This document shows, in pieces, positions 39,818 to 49,654 of a stretch of 64,000 nucleotides of DNA. This stretch comes from Niveibacterium microcysteis (GTDB taxonomy: Bacteria; Pseudomonadota; Gammaproteobacteria; Burkholderiales; Rhodocyclaceae), in NCBI RefSeq assembly GCF_017161445.1, contig NZ_CP071060.1, positions 1,116,001 through 1,180,000 on the forward strand, written 5' to 3'. The notes under the pieces are model-generated. The model was given only the letters and a program-made list of their open reading frames with translations. It was not told the origin of the DNA and did no database searches. The stretch's first letter is position 1; every line of letters starts with the position of its first letter. Both the position numbers and the translations under genes were made by a program.

Positions 39818-40354
39818 ATGCTCCGGTTTCATAAATCGCCCGCACTGCGCTTGATCTGTGTAGCGGCGTTGCTGCTGCTTTCTCGTGGCGTACAGGCTTC
39901 CCTCATGTCACCCGAAATGGAAGACAAGGTTGCCAACTTTCTTGCGTGGTTCATCCTGATCGCTTTGCCGCCCGGCGCGATTGCGCTTTTCTGGCTGGTA
40001 CACATCCTTCCGGAAAAGGTGGCGCACAAGAAACACCATCCGCAAACCGAAGGCATCACAACCTTGTGCCTGCTCTCGCTGGTTTTCGGTGGTCTGCTGT
40101 GGCCGATTGCGTGGCTGTGGGCCTATACCAAGCCGATCGGCTACAAGATGGCCTACGGCACCGACAAACACGACGACTACTATCTTGAACACGGCGAGAA
40201 GCTCTCCGCCGCAGTTGATGACGATGTCGTCCGGAAAGATATTGCCCACCTTAAGGAAGAACTCGATCAGATGGCCAAGGTTCGCAAACTGAGCCCCGAA
40301 CTCGAAGCGATTCGCGCCCAGTTGTCGGCGCGCAGCCAGGGAGGGGCCGTCTGA
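39818..40354 (+). CDS. DUF3302 inner-membrane protein
   Basis: 178 residues. A hydrophobic N-terminal segment (about 10-27, ends VQAS) may be a signal peptide or a first helix; helices follow at about 41-60 and 78-105, then a charged coiled-coil-like tail. The core (FLAWFILIALPPGAIALFWL, then VFGGLLWPIAWLWAY) matches DUF3302, the family of E. coli YiaW, which is encoded with the HlyD-like YiaV as here. ATG 39818 has GGAG about 9 nt upstream. The next gene starts 1 bp inside its stop (TGATG). Confidence 0.85.
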   Translation: MLRFHKSPALRLICVAALLLLSRGVQASLMSPEMEDKVANFLAWFILIALPPGAIALFWLVHILPEKVAHKKHHPQTEGITTLCLLSLVFGGLLWPIAWLWAYTKPIGYKMAYGTDKHDDYYLEHGEKLSAAVDDDVVRKDIAHLKEELDQMAKVRKLSPELEAIRAQLSARSQGGAV

Positions 40355-41490
40355 TGGAAGCGATCCTCGTAGGCATTTACGCCTTCTTCGTCTGGCTGAT
40401 CTTTTTCAAGTTCAAGCTGCTGCCGTGGAACACCACCTCGAAGGTCATCGTTGTCACGATTCCGGTGGTGGGCCTGACTTGGTTGATCCTCACCCTTAAC
40501 GTCATCGCGCCGTCGTCCGCCGATGTGCGCGTCATCAAGTACACCGTGCAAGTGGTACCGCAAGTGCGTGGCCGTGTCATCGCCGTGCCGGCCGAGGGCA
40601 ACGTGCACATGAAGAAGGGCGACGTGCTGTTCAAGCTAGACCCGACGCCCTATGAGCAGACGGTCCGCTCCTTCGAGTCGCAACTTGCTTCGGCGATCGC
40701 GAATGCGAAGAACCTCGGCGAACAGCTGAAGGCTGCGACCAGCAAGACTGAAGGCATCCGTGCCCAACTCGATCTTGCGCAGAAGCGCGTCGCCGAGTTC
40801 ACGGAACTGGCGAAAACCGAGGCGGGCACCAAGTTCGACCTTGAACAGGCGCTGGCTAACGTCAAGCAGGTCAAGGCCGAGTTGGCAGCCGCCGAGGCGA
40901 GTGAGCGTCAGGTCAAGGAGCAGATCGGTGCTCAGGTGAACGGCGAGCAAGCCCAGGTCGCTGCAATCCGCGCGCAACTCGACAACGCCAAGTGGGAGCT
41001 GTCACAGACCACGATGTATGCGCCGGCCGACGGTACCGTCATCAACAACCAGTTGCGCGTTGGCTCCTGGGTGGTGCCGATGCCGCTGCAGCCCGCGATG
41101 GTGTTTGTCGAGGACGAGCAGCAGATTCTCGCCCTCTACGCGCAGAACGAGCTCTACAACGTGGAGCCGGGTAACGAAGCCGAGATTGCCTTGCCGACTT
41201 ATCCGGGCGAAGTGATCAAGGCCAAGGTGCAGTCGATCGTGTGGGCACAGGGCCAGGGGCAGATCCCGATGAGCGGCCAGATCCCGCAAACCGGTGCGCA
41301 GCCGCTGCCGCCGGGCCGTTTCGCGGTCAAGCTGGAACTTGAAGAGAAGCATCGCGATCTGTTCCTCGCCGCGGGCGCTACTGGGCACGGCGCGATCTAC
41401 ACCGAACATATCAAACCGGTGCAGCTGGTTCGCCGCGTGATCGTACGGGTGAATTCGATTCTGAATTACCTGGTCCTGAAGCTTCACTGA
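40354..41490 (+). CDS. HlyD-family membrane fusion protein (YiaV-like)
   Basis: 378 residues. Two hydrophobic segments near the N-terminus (about 4-21 and 30-50), then the biotinyl-lipoyl-like half (VVPQVRGRVIAVPAEGNVHM), a periplasmic coiled-coil hairpin about 105-205, the second lipoyl half (TTMYAPADGTVINNQLRVGS) and the beta-barrel part. It bridges an inner-membrane partner to an outer-membrane channel. The DUF3302 protein upstream is its usual partner and an outer-membrane factor gene follows 10 bp downstream. No MFS, RND or ABC pump gene is present in the unit. Confidence 0.92.
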   Translation: MEAILVGIYAFFVWLIFFKFKLLPWNTTSKVIVVTIPVVGLTWLILTLNVIAPSSADVRVIKYTVQVVPQVRGRVIAVPAEGNVHMKKGDVLFKLDPTPYEQTVRSFESQLASAIANAKNLGEQLKAATSKTEGIRAQLDLAQKRVAEFTELAKTEAGTKFDLEQALANVKQVKAELAAAEASERQVKEQIGAQVNGEQAQVAAIRAQLDNAKWELSQTTMYAPADGTVINNQLRVGSWVVPMPLQPAMVFVEDEQQILALYAQNELYNVEPGNEAEIALPTYPGEVIKAKVQSIVWAQGQGQIPMSGQIPQTGAQPLPPGRFAVKLELEEKHRDLFLAAGATGHGAIYTEHIKPVQLVRRVIVRVNSILNYLVLKLH

Positions 41491-41500
41491 GGAACGGACC

Positions 41501-42910
41501 ATGGCTGATTTCAACCTAAGCCGCGCGGCGTTCGCCGTCGCGCTGGCGCTCGTAGCGGGCGGATGCGCGCTGCAGTCTCCGCCCAAAGGGGCGGATCTGC
41601 GCGCGCAGACCTTGCCGAACGCGCCGCTGCCCGAAAGCTGGAAGGCTGGCGCGCCCTCCGGACAATTCGAAGATGGCTGGCTGGCCCGCTTCAATGACCC
41701 GCAACTGATTGCACTGGTCAACGAGGCGATCGCCAACAACCCGGATCTGAAGGTCGCTGCGGCCCGCATCGAGCAGGCCAGTGCAATCGTTACGGCGTCC
41801 GGCGGCAGCCTCTGGCCCAGCGTGATGGCCTATGGCCGCACCGGCGGCAAGATGTCGGACGGCAGCGGCCTGACCGGCGGTGGTCTCAGCGTCAACTGGG
41901 AACTCGACCTGTGGGGGCGTGTGCGTTCGCAACGTGCTGCCGCTACCGCGCAGTACGACAGCACGGTTGCCGATCTGGCCTGGGCGCGTCAGTCGCTCGC
42001 GGCTGGTGTGGCGCGTGCCTGGTATCTCGCGATCGAGGCGCAGCAGCAACGCAAGCTGGCCGAGCAATCGATCGCCGCGACGCAAAGCCTGATCAAGCTG
42101 GAAGAGACCCGCCAGCGCGTCGGCAATACCGACGGCACTGCGGTGTCAACTGCACGCGAGGCCTTGGCGGCACGGCAGGATTCGCTCGAGCAGCTCAAGT
42201 TGGCGGAAACGCAGACCCAGCGCGCGCTGGAGCTCTTGCTGGGTCGCTATCCCGCGGCTGAGTTGGCGGTGGCGGGCAATATGCCTGCGATGCCCGAAGC
42301 GGTGCCGGCCGGTTTGCCGTCGCAGCTGCTGGAGCGCCGCCCGGACATCATCTCGGCCGAGCGCAAGGTCGCCGCGAGCTTCTACATGGTCGAAGAGGCC
42401 AAGGCTGCGCGGCTGCCGGCAATCAAGCTGACCGCAGGCGTCAACTCGATCGACAGCTCGCTGTTCGTTCTGGCCGACCGCAACAACCCGGTGTGGAGCA
42501 TGGGGGCCGGCATTGTGGCGCCGCTGTTCACCGGCGGGGCATTGCAGGCGCAGGTCGAGGCGAAGACGGCCGAGCAGAAGGCCGCCGTAGCCGCTTACAC
42601 CGCGGCCGGGCAACGTGCCTTCGCCGATGTCGAGAACGCGCTGGCTGCCAACGTGACCTTGCAGACGCGTGCCAAGCAGCTTGATGCCCGCGTGCTCGAA
42701 AACCGCCGCCAGGTGGAGCTTGCGAACCATCGGCTGCGTGTCGGGTCGATAGACCGTCGTGCGTTGATCAACGAAGAGCTTGGTCTGATCGCCGTGCAGG
42801 GCGAACAGCTGCGTGTGCAAAGTGATGCGCGCGTGCAGCGTGTGAATCTGCATCTGGCGCTCGGCGGCGATTTTGCGCCGTCGGCGCCGCTTGCGGCGAC
42901 AACAAAGTAA
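41501..42910 (+). CDS. outer-membrane factor lipoprotein (TolC/NodT family)
   Basis: 469 residues. Lipobox VAGGC (Cys about 23) gives an N-terminal lipid. Two OEP repeats follow (LVNEAIANNPDLKVAAARIE near 70-89, and the second from about 255), with GLPSQLLERRPDIISAERKV as the conserved mid-hinge phrase. It forms the trimeric channel through the outer membrane for the HlyD protein encoded just upstream. Length and architecture are standard. Confidence 0.93.
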   Translation: MADFNLSRAAFAVALALVAGGCALQSPPKGADLRAQTLPNAPLPESWKAGAPSGQFEDGWLARFNDPQLIALVNEAIANNPDLKVAAARIEQASAIVTASGGSLWPSVMAYGRTGGKMSDGSGLTGGGLSVNWELDLWGRVRSQRAAATAQYDSTVADLAWARQSLAAGVARAWYLAIEAQQQRKLAEQSIAATQSLIKLEETRQRVGNTDGTAVSTAREALAARQDSLEQLKLAETQTQRALELLLGRYPAAELAVAGNMPAMPEAVPAGLPSQLLERRPDIISAERKVAASFYMVEEAKAARLPAIKLTAGVNSIDSSLFVLADRNNPVWSMGAGIVAPLFTGGALQAQVEAKTAEQKAAVAAYTAAGQRAFADVENALAANVTLQTRAKQLDARVLENRRQVELANHRLRVGSIDRRALINEELGLIAVQGEQLRVQSDARVQRVNLHLALGGDFAPSAPLAATTK

Positions 42911-43025
42911 GGGCAAACCGCCGCTGCCGGGTAACCGGCGGCGGCGGCCGCCAAACCCGATTGCAGGCCGACGCGGCCGCAGCATCCACGCCGAAGCCGG
43001 TCTGCCTCATCCAAAGGAGGTCGTC

Positions 43026-43859
43026 ATGTCCGGCAACAAGAAGAAGCATTCCGCCAAGAAGTCCGAACCGGCCGCGCCGGTTTCGACTGAACCGATGAGC
43101 GCCAAGGCTTACGACAAGGAGCTCAAGCGCCTGCATGTCGAGCTGGTCAAGCTGCAGCAGTGGGTGGTGGCGAAGGGGCTGAAGGTCTGCATTGTCTTCG
43201 AGGGGCGTGATGGTGCCGGCAAGGGCGGCACCATCAAGGCGATCACCGAGCGCGTCAGCCCGCGCGTGTTCCGCGTTGTGGCACTGCCAGCGCCGACCGA
43301 GCGCGAAAAGACCCAGATGTACATCCAGCGCTATATCCCGCACTTTCCGGCGGCCGGCGAGATCGTGATCTTCGACCGCAGCTGGTACAACCGCGCCGGG
43401 GTCGAGCGGGTGATGGGTTTTGCGAAGCCGGAACAGGTGAAGAAGTTTCTCGATGTGGTGCCGATGGTCGAGAAGGCCATGGTCGAATCCGGCATCATCC
43501 TGCTCAAGTACTGGCTGGAAGTCAGCCCCGAGGAGCAGGAGCGCCGCCTGAGCGACCGCATCGACGACGGCCGCAAGGTCTGGAAGCTTTCGCCGATGGA
43601 TGTGAAGTCCTTCGATAAGTGGGACGACTACACCGTGGCCCGCGACGAGATGTTCGAGAAGACCGATTCGTCCTGGGCGCCGTGGTTTGTCGCGCGTTCT
43701 GAGGACAAGAAGAAAGTGCGCCTCAACGTGATCAGCCACCTGCTCGCGCATGTGCCTTACGAAGAGATTCCGGCAGAGAAGGTCAAGCTGCCCAAGCGCA
43801 AGATCGGCCGCGTGAAGGCGACCGACTATCCGTTCAAGTACGTGCCGGAAAAGTACTGA
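43026..43859 (+). CDS. ppk2: polyphosphate kinase 2 (single-domain)
   Basis: 277 residues. A Lys-rich start (about 1-20) precedes one PPK2 domain. Walker A GRDGAGKGGTIKAI (about 61-74), the Walker B/lid region IFDRSWYNRAGVERVMGF (about 115-132), and the lid with LLKYWLEVSPEEQERR. It moves phosphate between polyphosphate and nucleotides, usually to make GTP/ATP from GDP/ADP (class assignment needs alignment). AAAGGAGG stands 5 nt before ATG 43026. A strong hairpin terminator follows. Confidence 0.95.
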   Translation: MSGNKKKHSAKKSEPAAPVSTEPMSAKAYDKELKRLHVELVKLQQWVVAKGLKVCIVFEGRDGAGKGGTIKAITERVSPRVFRVVALPAPTEREKTQMYIQRYIPHFPAAGEIVIFDRSWYNRAGVERVMGFAKPEQVKKFLDVVPMVEKAMVESGIILLKYWLEVSPEEQERRLSDRIDDGRKVWKLSPMDVKSFDKWDDYTVARDEMFEKTDSSWAPWFVARSEDKKKVRLNVISHLLAHVPYEEIPAEKVKLPKRKIGRVKATDYPFKYVPEKY

Positions 43860-43903
43860 TCAGGCGGGCCGGAGCTTCGGCACCGGCCGCCTGCTGCGAC
43901 TTG

Positions 43904-43935
43904 CAAGAAACCCGCTCAGGCGGGTTTCTTGTTTT
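43904..43935 (+). terminator. intrinsic terminator after ppk2
   Basis: CAAGAAACCCGC (43904-43915) pairs perfectly with GCGGGTTTCTTG (43920-43931) around the loop TCAG, followed by TTTT. It terminates ppk2. The stop codon of the convergent SulP gene lies inside the stem, so the hairpin may serve both strands, although no T-tract follows on the minus strand. Confidence 0.85.
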
Positions 43936-45592
43936 GTGCGATGTAACGCTCGATTGCGGTCTGTGCGTTGAAGATCATGCGATCGCGCCCGAGCCGATCG
44001 GCCAGGCCGGAGTGTTGCACCATCGCCAGCGCGTCGGGGTTCAGCCCCGCCAGCCAGAGGGTGATGCCGCGTTCGGCGACGCGTTTGTCGCCATCGGCGA
44101 GCATCTGCAGTGCCGAGTACTCGATGTCTGGCACGCGGCTCATATCCAGCACGATGACCTTAGGTTTGTGTTCTGCGGCCAGTTCGTTGAGCCGATCCCC
44201 GACGACCGTCGCATTGAGGAAGAAGATGCGGCCTTCGGGGCGTGCGACCAGCAGACCTTCGAAGCGTTCATCCTCCGGATGCTCGGGAGATAGCGGGCGC
44301 AACACGTCGGTGCCGGGCTTGCGACCGAGCGCATAGACGTGCGGGCGTGCGGTCTGGCTGGCGAGGCCCACCAGCGAAATGATGATCGCGATCAGGATCC
44401 CGTTGAGCGTGCCGAACAGCAGTACGCCAAGCATCGCCGCGCAGGCCCAGCGGAATTCCATGTTGCGGATCTTGCGGATCGCCATGAATTCCTTCGGCCG
44501 GATCAAGCCGACCGAATACACGATCACGACCGCCGCCAGCGTCGCGTTCGGCAGCAGGCCCAGCATTGGCGCGAGCAGCAGCATTGTCGCGAGTGCAGCG
44601 CCGGCGGTCACCAGCGAGGCCTTCTGCGATTGCGCACCCGCGGAGCGAACGACCGCCGTTTGCGACGTGCCGCCACCGGCCGGCATTGCGCCGAGGAAGG
44701 CGCCGCCGAGGTTGGCCGCGCCGGTCGCGATCAGCTCACGGTTGGCGTTGATGCGGGGTTCGTCGTTACGCGCAAAGGCGCGCCCGGCTGCGATGCTCTC
44801 GGTGAAGCTCATCAGCGCAATACCGGCTGCACCAGGAATCAACTGCGCCACCAGGCTGACATCCGGCAGGGTCAGCGACGGGAAGCCTTGCGGGATCAAG
44901 CCGACGATCGACACACCCATCGCGTTCAAACCCAGCAGCCAGGATGCCGCGATCCCGCCGCCGACGGCGACCAGCGGCGCCGGCGAATGTGGCCAGAGTT
45001 TCTCCATGCCGATCAATACAGCGAGCGTTGCCGCTGCGACCAACGCGGTCATCATCGACGCGTCCGGCAGGTGCTGTACGACGGTGACCAGATCGTGGAA
45101 GAAGTTCTGCTTCGTGATGTGCAGGCCAAGCAGCTTGGGAACCTGATCGAGCACGATCACCAGCCCGATGCCGGCCTTGAAGCCAGTCAGGACCGGCGTG
45201 GAAATGAAGTTCGCGACAAAGCCCAGCCGCAACGCGGACGCGAGCATCAGCAGGACGCCGACGAGCGCCGTCAGCGTGGCCGCCGCCGCGATCAGTTTCG
45301 TCGGATCACCGTCCGGCACGGCCAGCGCCAGTTCGGTACCGGCGAGGATTGCGAGGGTCGTGGTGGAGCTGACGCTAAGCACCCGCGAGGTGCCAAGCAG
45401 CGCATAGATCACCATCGGGACGAGGGCTGTGTACAGGCCGACCGCGACGGGAAGGCCCGCCACCGTGGCGTAGGCCATCGCCTTCGGAAGTACGACCGCG
45501 GCCGCAGTGAGGCCGGCGATCACGTCGAATTTCAAGCCTGGGCCGCCGGATGCTGCATTGGCGGTGGAAGGTGTGGCCGCTCCGTGGGACAT
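43916..45592 (-). CDS. SulP family anion transporter with STAS domain
   Basis: 558 residues. Membrane domain about 25-415 (PKAMAYATVAGLPVAVGLYT near the start, GAMPAGGGTSQTAVVRSAGA at the SulP signature), then a STAS domain about 440-550 (GRIFFLNATVVGDRLNEL, then VIVLDMSRVPDIEYSAL). Standard two-part architecture, without the cNMP domain of the paralogue at 17582. Candidate substrates: sulfate, bicarbonate or dicarboxylates. Start ATG 45592 has GGAG 6 nt upstream. Confidence 0.94.
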   Translation of the reverse strand: MSHGAATPSTANAASGGPGLKFDVIAGLTAAAVVLPKAMAYATVAGLPVAVGLYTALVPMVIYALLGTSRVLSVSSTTTLAILAGTELALAVPDGDPTKLIAAAATLTALVGVLLMLASALRLGFVANFISTPVLTGFKAGIGLVIVLDQVPKLLGLHITKQNFFHDLVTVVQHLPDASMMTALVAAATLAVLIGMEKLWPHSPAPLVAVGGGIAASWLLGLNAMGVSIVGLIPQGFPSLTLPDVSLVAQLIPGAAGIALMSFTESIAAGRAFARNDEPRINANRELIATGAANLGGAFLGAMPAGGGTSQTAVVRSAGAQSQKASLVTAGAALATMLLLAPMLGLLPNATLAAVVIVYSVGLIRPKEFMAIRKIRNMEFRWACAAMLGVLLFGTLNGILIAIIISLVGLASQTARPHVYALGRKPGTDVLRPLSPEHPEDERFEGLLVARPEGRIFFLNATVVGDRLNELAAEHKPKVIVLDMSRVPDIEYSALQMLADGDKRVAERGITLWLAGLNPDALAMVQHSGLADRLGRDRMIFNAQTAIERYIAQNKKPA

Positions 45593-45671
45593 GCAGGACT
45601 CCGTCAGGTTGGCGCGGTGCTCGCGCGAACTGATTATGACCCTTGCGTGGAGCGGGTGAAACTGACGTGCA

Positions 45672-46136
45672 TCAGCCTGCGGCGGGGCGATGGGCCGATT
45701 TCAGGCGGATGTAGACGGTCTTGGTGACCTTGGCCACGAGCTGCCCTTGGGCGTCGAGGATGTCGACATGAAAAGTGGGCAGGTACTTGTCGCCGTTGGC
45801 TGTCTTGTCGATCACATCGGCGATCTGCGCGTCGTCGAGGCGAAAGCGCGCGGTGACGGTGCCGCGCCCCGGCGTGACGAACTCGATCGTTGCGGCACGA
45901 TCCCACACCAGGTACTTGGGGCCGAGTACCTGCAGGAGCATCAGCATGAACCACGGATCGGTCATCGAAAACAGGTTGCCACCGAAATGGCTGCCGACGT
46001 AGTTGCGGTTGTACCAATGCAGCTGGAGTGCGACGTCGGCTTCGCGGAAGTCGTCTGAGATCCGCTTTGCCCGGATGCCGGCAAAGAAGAACGGTGGCCA
46101 CAGGTTGATCAGGCGTCGGAAGGTGGTGGCTTTCAT
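45672..46136 (-). CDS. DUF4442 hotdog-fold protein (putative thioesterase)
   Basis: 154 residues. The start MKATTFRRLINLWPPFFFAG and the central YVGSHFGGNLFSMTDPWFML match the DUF4442 family. In hotdog thioesterases the helix following HFGG holds the acyl thioester. Cytosolic. The frame is open to GTG 46172; the ATG at 46136 fits family starts better, though no strong RBS is visible. Divergent from copA. Confidence 0.85.
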   Translation of the reverse strand: MKATTFRRLINLWPPFFFAGIRAKRISDDFREADVALQLHWYNRNYVGSHFGGNLFSMTDPWFMLMLLQVLGPKYLVWDRAATIEFVTPGRGTVTARFRLDDAQIADVIDKTANGDKYLPTFHVDILDAQGQLVAKVTKTVYIRLKSAHRPAAG

Positions 46137-46252
46137 GCTGTTGCTTGCTTGGGCAGGAGTGCACATCTTCACCGATCGGCTTGAATTCGACGATCAGTAA
46201 TTGCCCTGTTGAGATCGGCACTCGCATGGCGCCACTCGGGTGAAAATAGCGC

Positions 46253-46277
46253 TTGACCTTCCCATGATGGTAAGGCT
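46253..46277 (+). promoter_or_regulatory. CueR-type operator and -35 of copA
   Basis: TTGACC (46253-46258, the -35) overlaps the near-palindrome CCTTCCC-ATGAT-GGTAAGG (46257-46275). This is the shape of CueR/MerR-type copper operators, which sit in an over-long promoter spacer. The -10 is not clear (ACGCTA region around 46279-46284). CueR is encoded just downstream of copA at 48807. Confidence 0.8.
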
Positions 46278-46302
46278 GACGCTACGGGCTCCAGGTACAG
46301 CA

Positions 46303-48726
46303 ATGGACGTAACAGCGATGAACACAACGATCACCCCGGTTTCGAAGGAGCTTGACCTGCCGATCAGCGGCATGACCTGCGCTTCCTGTGTTGCGCGCGT
46401 CGAGCGTGCGTTGCAGGCCGTGCCCGGCGTGCAGTCGGTGAGCGTCAATCTGGCCACCGAGCGCGCCCGTGTCACGAGTGCGGCCGTGCTCGACACCGCA
46501 GTGCTGCGCGAGGCGGTGCAAAAGACTGGCTTTGAGGTGCCGCTCGCCGAGCTAGACCTCGGTATCAAGGGAATGACCTGCGCCTCGTGCGTCGCACGGG
46601 TCGAGAAGGGCCTCAAGCGGGTGCCGGGGGTGCTGGATGCGGCGGTGAATCTGGCGACGGAGTCTGCGCGCATCCGCACGTTGCCCGGCGTTGGTGTCGA
46701 GGCGGTTGCCGCGGCGATCGAGGCGGCGGGTTTTGAAGCAGTGCTGCCGCAAGCGGACGCGACCCCCGAGGCCGAGCGGGCCCCTGCCGTCGACCGCGAC
46801 GGCATCCGCGTGGTGCTGGCCGCGTTGCTGTCGCTGCCGCTCGTGGTGCCGATGCTAGGCGAACTCGTCGGCCGCCACTGGATGTTGCCAGGCTGGCTGC
46901 AACTTGTTCTCGCAACGCCGGTGCAGTTCTGGCTCGGGGCGCGCTTCTACCGCGCCGGCTGGCATGCGCTGCGCGCGGGTGCCGGCAACATGGATCTGCT
47001 GGTTGCGCTTGGTACGTCGGCTGCGTTCGGCTTGTCGGTGTGGCAGTGGTTCGCTGGCGGCATGCATCTCTACTTCGAGGCGTCCGCGGTGGTGATTACG
47101 CTGGTGCTGCTGGGCAAGTGGCTGGAGGGGCGCGCGAAGCGGCAAACCGCGGCCGCGATCCGCGCCTTGCAGGCCCTGCGCCCGGACACCGCACGCGTGT
47201 TGCGTGACGGCCGTGAGCAGATGCTGCCCTTGGCGCAACTGCGCCTCGGCGACCAGGTGGTTGTGCTGCCGGGCGAGCGTGTCGCTGTGGATGGCGAAAT
47301 CCTTGAAGGCATCAGCCAGTTCGACGAATCGCTGATCACCGGCGAGAGTCTGCCGGTGGCGCGCGAACCGGGCGAACCGGTGATCGGCGGCGCGATCAAC
47401 GGTGAGGGCAGGGTGGTGGTGCGCACCACCGCGCTGGGGGCCGAGAGCACGCTGGCCCGCATCATCCGCCTTGTCGAAAGCGCGCAGGCAGCCAAGGCGC
47501 CGATCCAACGCCAGGTCGACAAGGTCAGCGCGGTATTCGTGCCGGTGGTGCTGGTGATCGCGCTCATCACATTCGTGGGCTGGTGGCTTGCGACCGGCGA
47601 TGTGAGCAACGCGGTGATCAACGCGGTTGCGGTGATGGTGATTGCATGCCCGTGCGCACTCGGCCTCGCCACGCCGGCTGCGATCATGGCCGGCACCGGT
47701 GTCGCGGCCAAGCACGGCATCCTGATCAAGGATGCCGAGGCGCTCGAAATCGCGCACAGCGTTGGTGTGGTCGCCTTCGACAAGACCGGCACGCTTACCG
47801 AAGGCCGCCCGACCCTGGCGGCGATCGCCGCGGTGGGCAAGGACTCGGCGCTCCTCGCAGACGCCGCCGCCCTGCAGGCTGGCAGCGCGCACCCGCTGGC
47901 GCAGGCGGTGCTCGATGCGGCCAAGGCGCTCGCGATTGCGGTGCCGGCCGCCAGCGATTTGCGCGCCCTGCCAGGCCGCGGCGTGAGCGGTGTTCTGAAC
48001 GGTGTCACGCTGCAGTTGGGTAACACCCGTCTGCGCGACGAACTCGGGCTTGATGCGGGCCCGTTTGCAGCGCGCGCCGACGAGCTCGCGGCAGCGGGGC
48101 GCACCGTGTCATGGCTGATGGCGATACCGGCAGGCGGCGCGCCCGAGTTGCGCGGGCTGCTCGCGTTCGGCGACCGCGTCAAGCCGCAGGCCATCGTTGC
48201 AGTGCGTGAGTTGCGGGCGATGGGCGTCAAGAGCGTGATGATTACCGGTGACAACGCAGGTGCCGCGCAAGCGGTGGCGGCCGAGCTGGGCATCGACGAG
48301 GTGCTCGCCAACGTCTTGCCGGGCGACAAGGCTGCGCGTGTCGCCGCGCTCAAGGCCGGCGGTGTGCGGGTTGCGATGGTGGGCGACGGCATCAACGACG
48401 CTCCGGCGCTCGCTGCCGCCGATGTCGGCATCGCAATGGCGACCGGCACCGAGGTGGCGATGCATGCGGCGGGCATCACGCTGATGCGCGGTGACCCGGC
48501 ACTGATTGCCGACGCCCTCGATATCTCCCGGCGCACCTGGCGCAAGATCCAGCAGAACCTGTTCTGGGCATTCGCCTACAACGTCGTCGGTATTCCGCTC
48601 GCGGCCGCAGGCATGTTGTCGCCGGTCATCGCGGGTGCGGCGATGGCGTTCTCGAGTGTCAGCGTGATCACCAACGCGCTGCTGCTCACACGCTGGCGGC
48701 CGGTGCCGAGCAGCCGGCAGCGTTGA
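46303..48726 (+). CDS. copA: copper-exporting P-type ATPase
   Basis: 807 residues. Two N-terminal heavy-metal-associated domains, each with MTCASC (about 24-29 and 91-96), then eight predicted helices and the P1B-type motifs: TGES (about 346), CPC in [22 protein letters not shown] (phospho-Asp), HP in [10 protein letters not shown], and [10 protein letters not shown]. It pumps Cu(I) out of the cytoplasm. ATG 46303 is used because the CueR operator at 46253-46277 rules out the longer frame from 46240; ATG 46318 is an alternative. cueR follows 80 bp downstream. Confidence 0.96.
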   Translation: MDVTAMNTTITPVSKELDLPISGMTCASCVARVERALQAVPGVQSVSVNLATERARVTSAAVLDTAVLREAVQKTGFEVPLAELDLGIKGMTCASCVARVEKGLKRVPGVLDAAVNLATESARIRTLPGVGVEAVAAAIEAAGFEAVLPQADATPEAERAPAVDRDGIRVVLAALLSLPLVVPMLGELVGRHWMLPGWLQLVLATPVQFWLGARFYRAGWHALRAGAGNMDLLVALGTSAAFGLSVWQWFAGGMHLYFEASAVVITLVLLGKWLEGRAKRQTAAAIRALQALRPDTARVLRDGREQMLPLAQLRLGDQVVVLPGERVAVDGEILEGISQFDESLITGESLPVAREPGEPVIGGAINGEGRVVVRTTALGAESTLARIIRLVESAQAAKAPIQRQVDKVSAVFVPVVLVIALITFVGWWLATGDVSNAVINAVAVMVIACPCALGLATPAAIMAGTGVAAKHGILIKDAEALEIAHSVGVVAFDKTGTLTEGRPTLAAIAAVGKDSALLADAAALQAGSAHPLAQAVLDAAKALAIAVPAASDLRALPGRGVSGVLNGVTLQLGNTRLRDELGLDAGPFAARADELAAAGRTVSWLMAIPAGGAPELRGLLAFGDRVKPQAIVAVRELRAMGVKSVMITGDNAGAAQAVAAELGIDEVLANVLPGDKAARVAALKAGGVRVAMVGDGINDAPALAAADVGIAMATGTEVAMHAAGITLMRGDPALIADALDISRRTWRKIQQNLFWAFAYNVVGIPLAAAGMLSPVIAGAAMAFSSVSVITNALLLTRWRPVPSSRQR

Positions 48727-48806
48727 TCCGGCATTGCCATGACGATGCACAGGCTCGAACTGTTTGGCCCCGTCGCGCGAGGCGGGCGTTCTGCGGAGTT
48801 GAAGAC

Positions 48807-49226
48807 ATGAACATCGGTGCTGCCGCCAAGGCATCCGGCCTCTCGGCCAAGATGATCCGCCACTACGAATCGATCGGACTGTTGCCGCCCGGTGTGCGTG
48901 GCGACAATGGCTATCGGCGCTATTCGGCGCGCGATCTCGACACCCTTCGTTTCGTGCGCCATGCCCGTGAGCTGGGATTTCCGCTTGAGACGATCCGGCA
49001 CTTGCTGTCGCTGTGGCAGGACCAGCATCGCAGCAGTGCGGACGTGAAAACGCTGGCCCTGGCGCAAGTGGCGGAGCTCGATCGCCGCATCGCGGATCTC
49101 ACGCGCATGCGCGACGCCATCGCCGCGCTCGCCATGCGCTGCCACGGCGACGAGCGGCCCGAGTGCCCGATCCTGGAAGAGTTGCGCGACGGATCCGGCG
49201 CGGCACACTGCTGCAGCGCTGGGTAG
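48807..49226 (+). CDS. cueR: Cu(I)-responsive MerR-family regulator
   Basis: 139 residues. N-terminal MerR winged helix (MNIGAAAKASGLSAKMIRHY), a dimerisation coiled coil about 75-110, and C-terminal metal loop CHGDERPEC with two Cys in C-x7-C spacing, as in CueR. A CC pair at the tail may add ligands. It senses Cu(I) and turns copA on through the operator upstream of copA. GGAG stands about 9 nt before ATG 48807; the frame runs open to 48723. Confidence 0.94.
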   Translation: MNIGAAAKASGLSAKMIRHYESIGLLPPGVRGDNGYRRYSARDLDTLRFVRHARELGFPLETIRHLLSLWQDQHRSSADVKTLALAQVAELDRRIADLTRMRDAIAALAMRCHGDERPECPILEELRDGSGAAHCCSAG

Positions 49227-49284
49227 CACGTCGGCCGCCTGCGCGCTGCGCGCGCCGGGGCCGCGGAGGATGCTGGCGCGCGGA

Positions 49285-49587
49285 CTAGTCGGCCCGCTTG
49301 GCGGTCATGCGTCGCATCGCGCGTTCCGTTTCCACGGTCGCAATCGTCGCCGCGAATTCATGTTCGAAGGCGGCAATGAAAAGCCCCTTGATGGCGTTCA
49401 TGCGCTCGGCCGGGTCGCAGTCTCGCTCGGCCAAGTCCGAGACACACAATTCGCGCGCCGCAAACCCCATCGCTGCGACGCGTAGTTCCAGCGAAAGGCT
49501 TTCGTCGCTGTTGCTGGCGACATAGATGAGATCGGTAAGCTGAGTGATGTGCTTGGCGATCTCGTCGGAATCGGGTTGCTGGGTCAT
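49285..49587 (-). CDS. small cytoplasmic hypothetical protein
   Basis: 100 residues, all alpha-helical by look (HITQLTDLIYVASNSDESLS, then FEHEFAATIATVETERAMRR). No signal peptide or membrane segment. Not recognised. It lies 67 bp downstream of the LanC-like gene on the same strand and could be the last gene of that unit. No RBS is visible before ATG 49587; the frame is open to 49845. Confidence 0.6.
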   Translation of the reverse strand: MTQQPDSDEIAKHITQLTDLIYVASNSDESLSLELRVAAMGFAARELCVSDLAERDCDPAERMNAIKGLFIAAFEHEFAATIATVETERAMRRMTAKRAD

Positions 49588-49654
49588 CGTCGTGGGCCGG
49601 TGGTGCTGAATGCGATACGGTAACAGTAGCCGCAGATGCGCGCTGCCGCCTGGC

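Noticed and set aside
46240..46302. Upstream start for copA
   Set aside because: The CueR operator and -35 lie inside this stretch, so it cannot be translated from the regulated promoter.
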